This document shows, in pieces, positions 12,380 through 12,782 of a stretch of DNA of 12,782 bases. The first letter of the stretch is position 1. Every line of letters begins with the position of its first letter. The notes under the pieces were generated by a model. That model was not told the DNA's origin. It saw only the letters and a list, made by a program, of their open reading frames with translations, and made no database searches. This DNA comes from CADEFX01 sp050260355 (GTDB taxonomy: Bacteria; Pseudomonadota; Alphaproteobacteria; Rhizobiales; Hyphomicrobiaceae): positions 1-12,782 of the forward strand of contig JBLNBZ010000042.1 in the NCBI GenBank assembly GCA_050260355.1, read 5' to 3'. A program made the translations under genes and the position numbers.

Positions 12380-12700
12380 CTAGTCGCTCGGCTTGTCCGG
12401 CCCGCGCTCGTCGAGGCCAGCATTGGGCAGGTCCAGGCTTCGGCGATAGCTCGCGCGATCCGACAACGGCTGCGCCATTGCCGCATGGGCCCAATCCTGT
12501 CTGTAATCGCAGCACGGGCAGATCCAGCCCTGCTCGGTGGCGATGAGTATCCCGTAATCGGAGAGGCCGTTGGTTATGGTGTAGACGGCATGTGCTTGAT
12601 CGAAGCGATCGTTGCCGCATGTGAAGGGATGGAAGCGTCCGCTTCTCTGGTAGGCATTGAGCGCCTCAACTTGCTCGGGTGTCCACGGCGCTTTGATCAT
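12380..12700 (-). CDS. Zinc-finger-like phage protein (HPFTCG / CPCCDY type)
   Basis: 106 residues from ATG 12700, chosen for GAGGAGAAA upstream; an in-frame ATG at 12745 would add 15 residues. It begins with WTPEQVEALNAYQRSGRFHPFTCG, here cited as WTPEQVEALNAYQ and RFHPFTCG, and contains CPCCDYRQDWAH. The Cys/His set (H in HPFTC, that Cys, CPCC, WAH) fits a single zinc site. This arrangement recurs in alphaproteobacterial phages as a protein of unknown function. The C-terminal 30 residues are polar. Confidence 0.8.
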   Translation of the reverse strand: MIKAPWTPEQVEALNAYQRSGRFHPFTCGNDRFDQAHAVYTITNGLSDYGILIATEQGWICPCCDYRQDWAHAAMAQPLSDRASYRRSLDLPNAGLDERGPDKPSD

Positions 12701-12748
12701 GCTGACTTTCTCCTCACTCTGTACGTCGGCTCTCCCACGTATCATGGC

Positions 12749-12782
12749 TCACTCTTCCGGCTTGGCTCTCTCGAACTGCTCG
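12749..12782 (-). CDS. 3' end of a leftward gene, cut by the window edge
   Basis: Ten codons (EQFERAKPEE) before a TGA at 12751-12749 continue the leftward reading direction beyond the window. The four-base gap to the alternative ATG at 12745 matches the tight spacing of the arm. Too short to assign any function. Confidence 0.4.
   Translation of the reverse strand, partial: EQFERAKPEE

Overview
The window looks like the early/replication part of a temperate phage or prophage of a high-GC proteobacterium. An alphaproteobacterial host (Hyphomicrobiales-like) is an inference from protein style, the strong G/C bias at third codon positions, and families common in phages of that group. No integrase, structural gene, terminase, attachment site, rRNA or tRNA is visible.

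Left end (1-895): the tail of an unrecognised rightward gene is followed by a possible 27-codon gene and about 440 bp without a convincing gene. This gap holds two strong hairpins, a 16-17 bp direct repeat and several copies of a spaced palindrome, GTC-N11-GAC. Rightward replication operon (896-4746): a DnaB-type helicase, a DUF1376 protein (likely replisome organiser or helicase loader), and a primase-polymerase of the archaeo-eukaryotic type. The DUF1376 gene carries tandem 12-bp C-rich repeats next to an A-rich patch inside its linker-coding region, which resembles an origin placed inside an initiator gene.

A 140-bp gap with a perfect 23-bp palindrome (4781-4803) leads to a second rightward run (4887-7743): an HNH-like protein, an unknown protein, a VRR-NUC nuclease, dUTPase, a DUF6362-like HTH protein and a degenerate GIY-YIG-like protein. 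Most of these genes overlap or abut, so they are probably translationally coupled.

From 7700 to the right end everything reads leftward. Thirteen small genes, including a fragment at the edge, are packed with 1-8 bp overlaps or short gaps. Recognisable features are zinc ribbons, a ParB-like N-domain protein with an LDGQHRL motif, a small winged-helix protein, a single-pass membrane protein and a small exported protein. The two arms converge at 7700-7743 with a 44-bp overlap.

The most interesting non-gene signals are: (1) the GTC-N11-GAC palindromes found in every sizeable gap that could hold a promoter on either arm, with flanks tending to AAGTC/GACTT; (2) the iteron-like array inside the DUF1376 gene; (3) an 18-nt leader matching at 16 positions directly before two genes on opposite arms.
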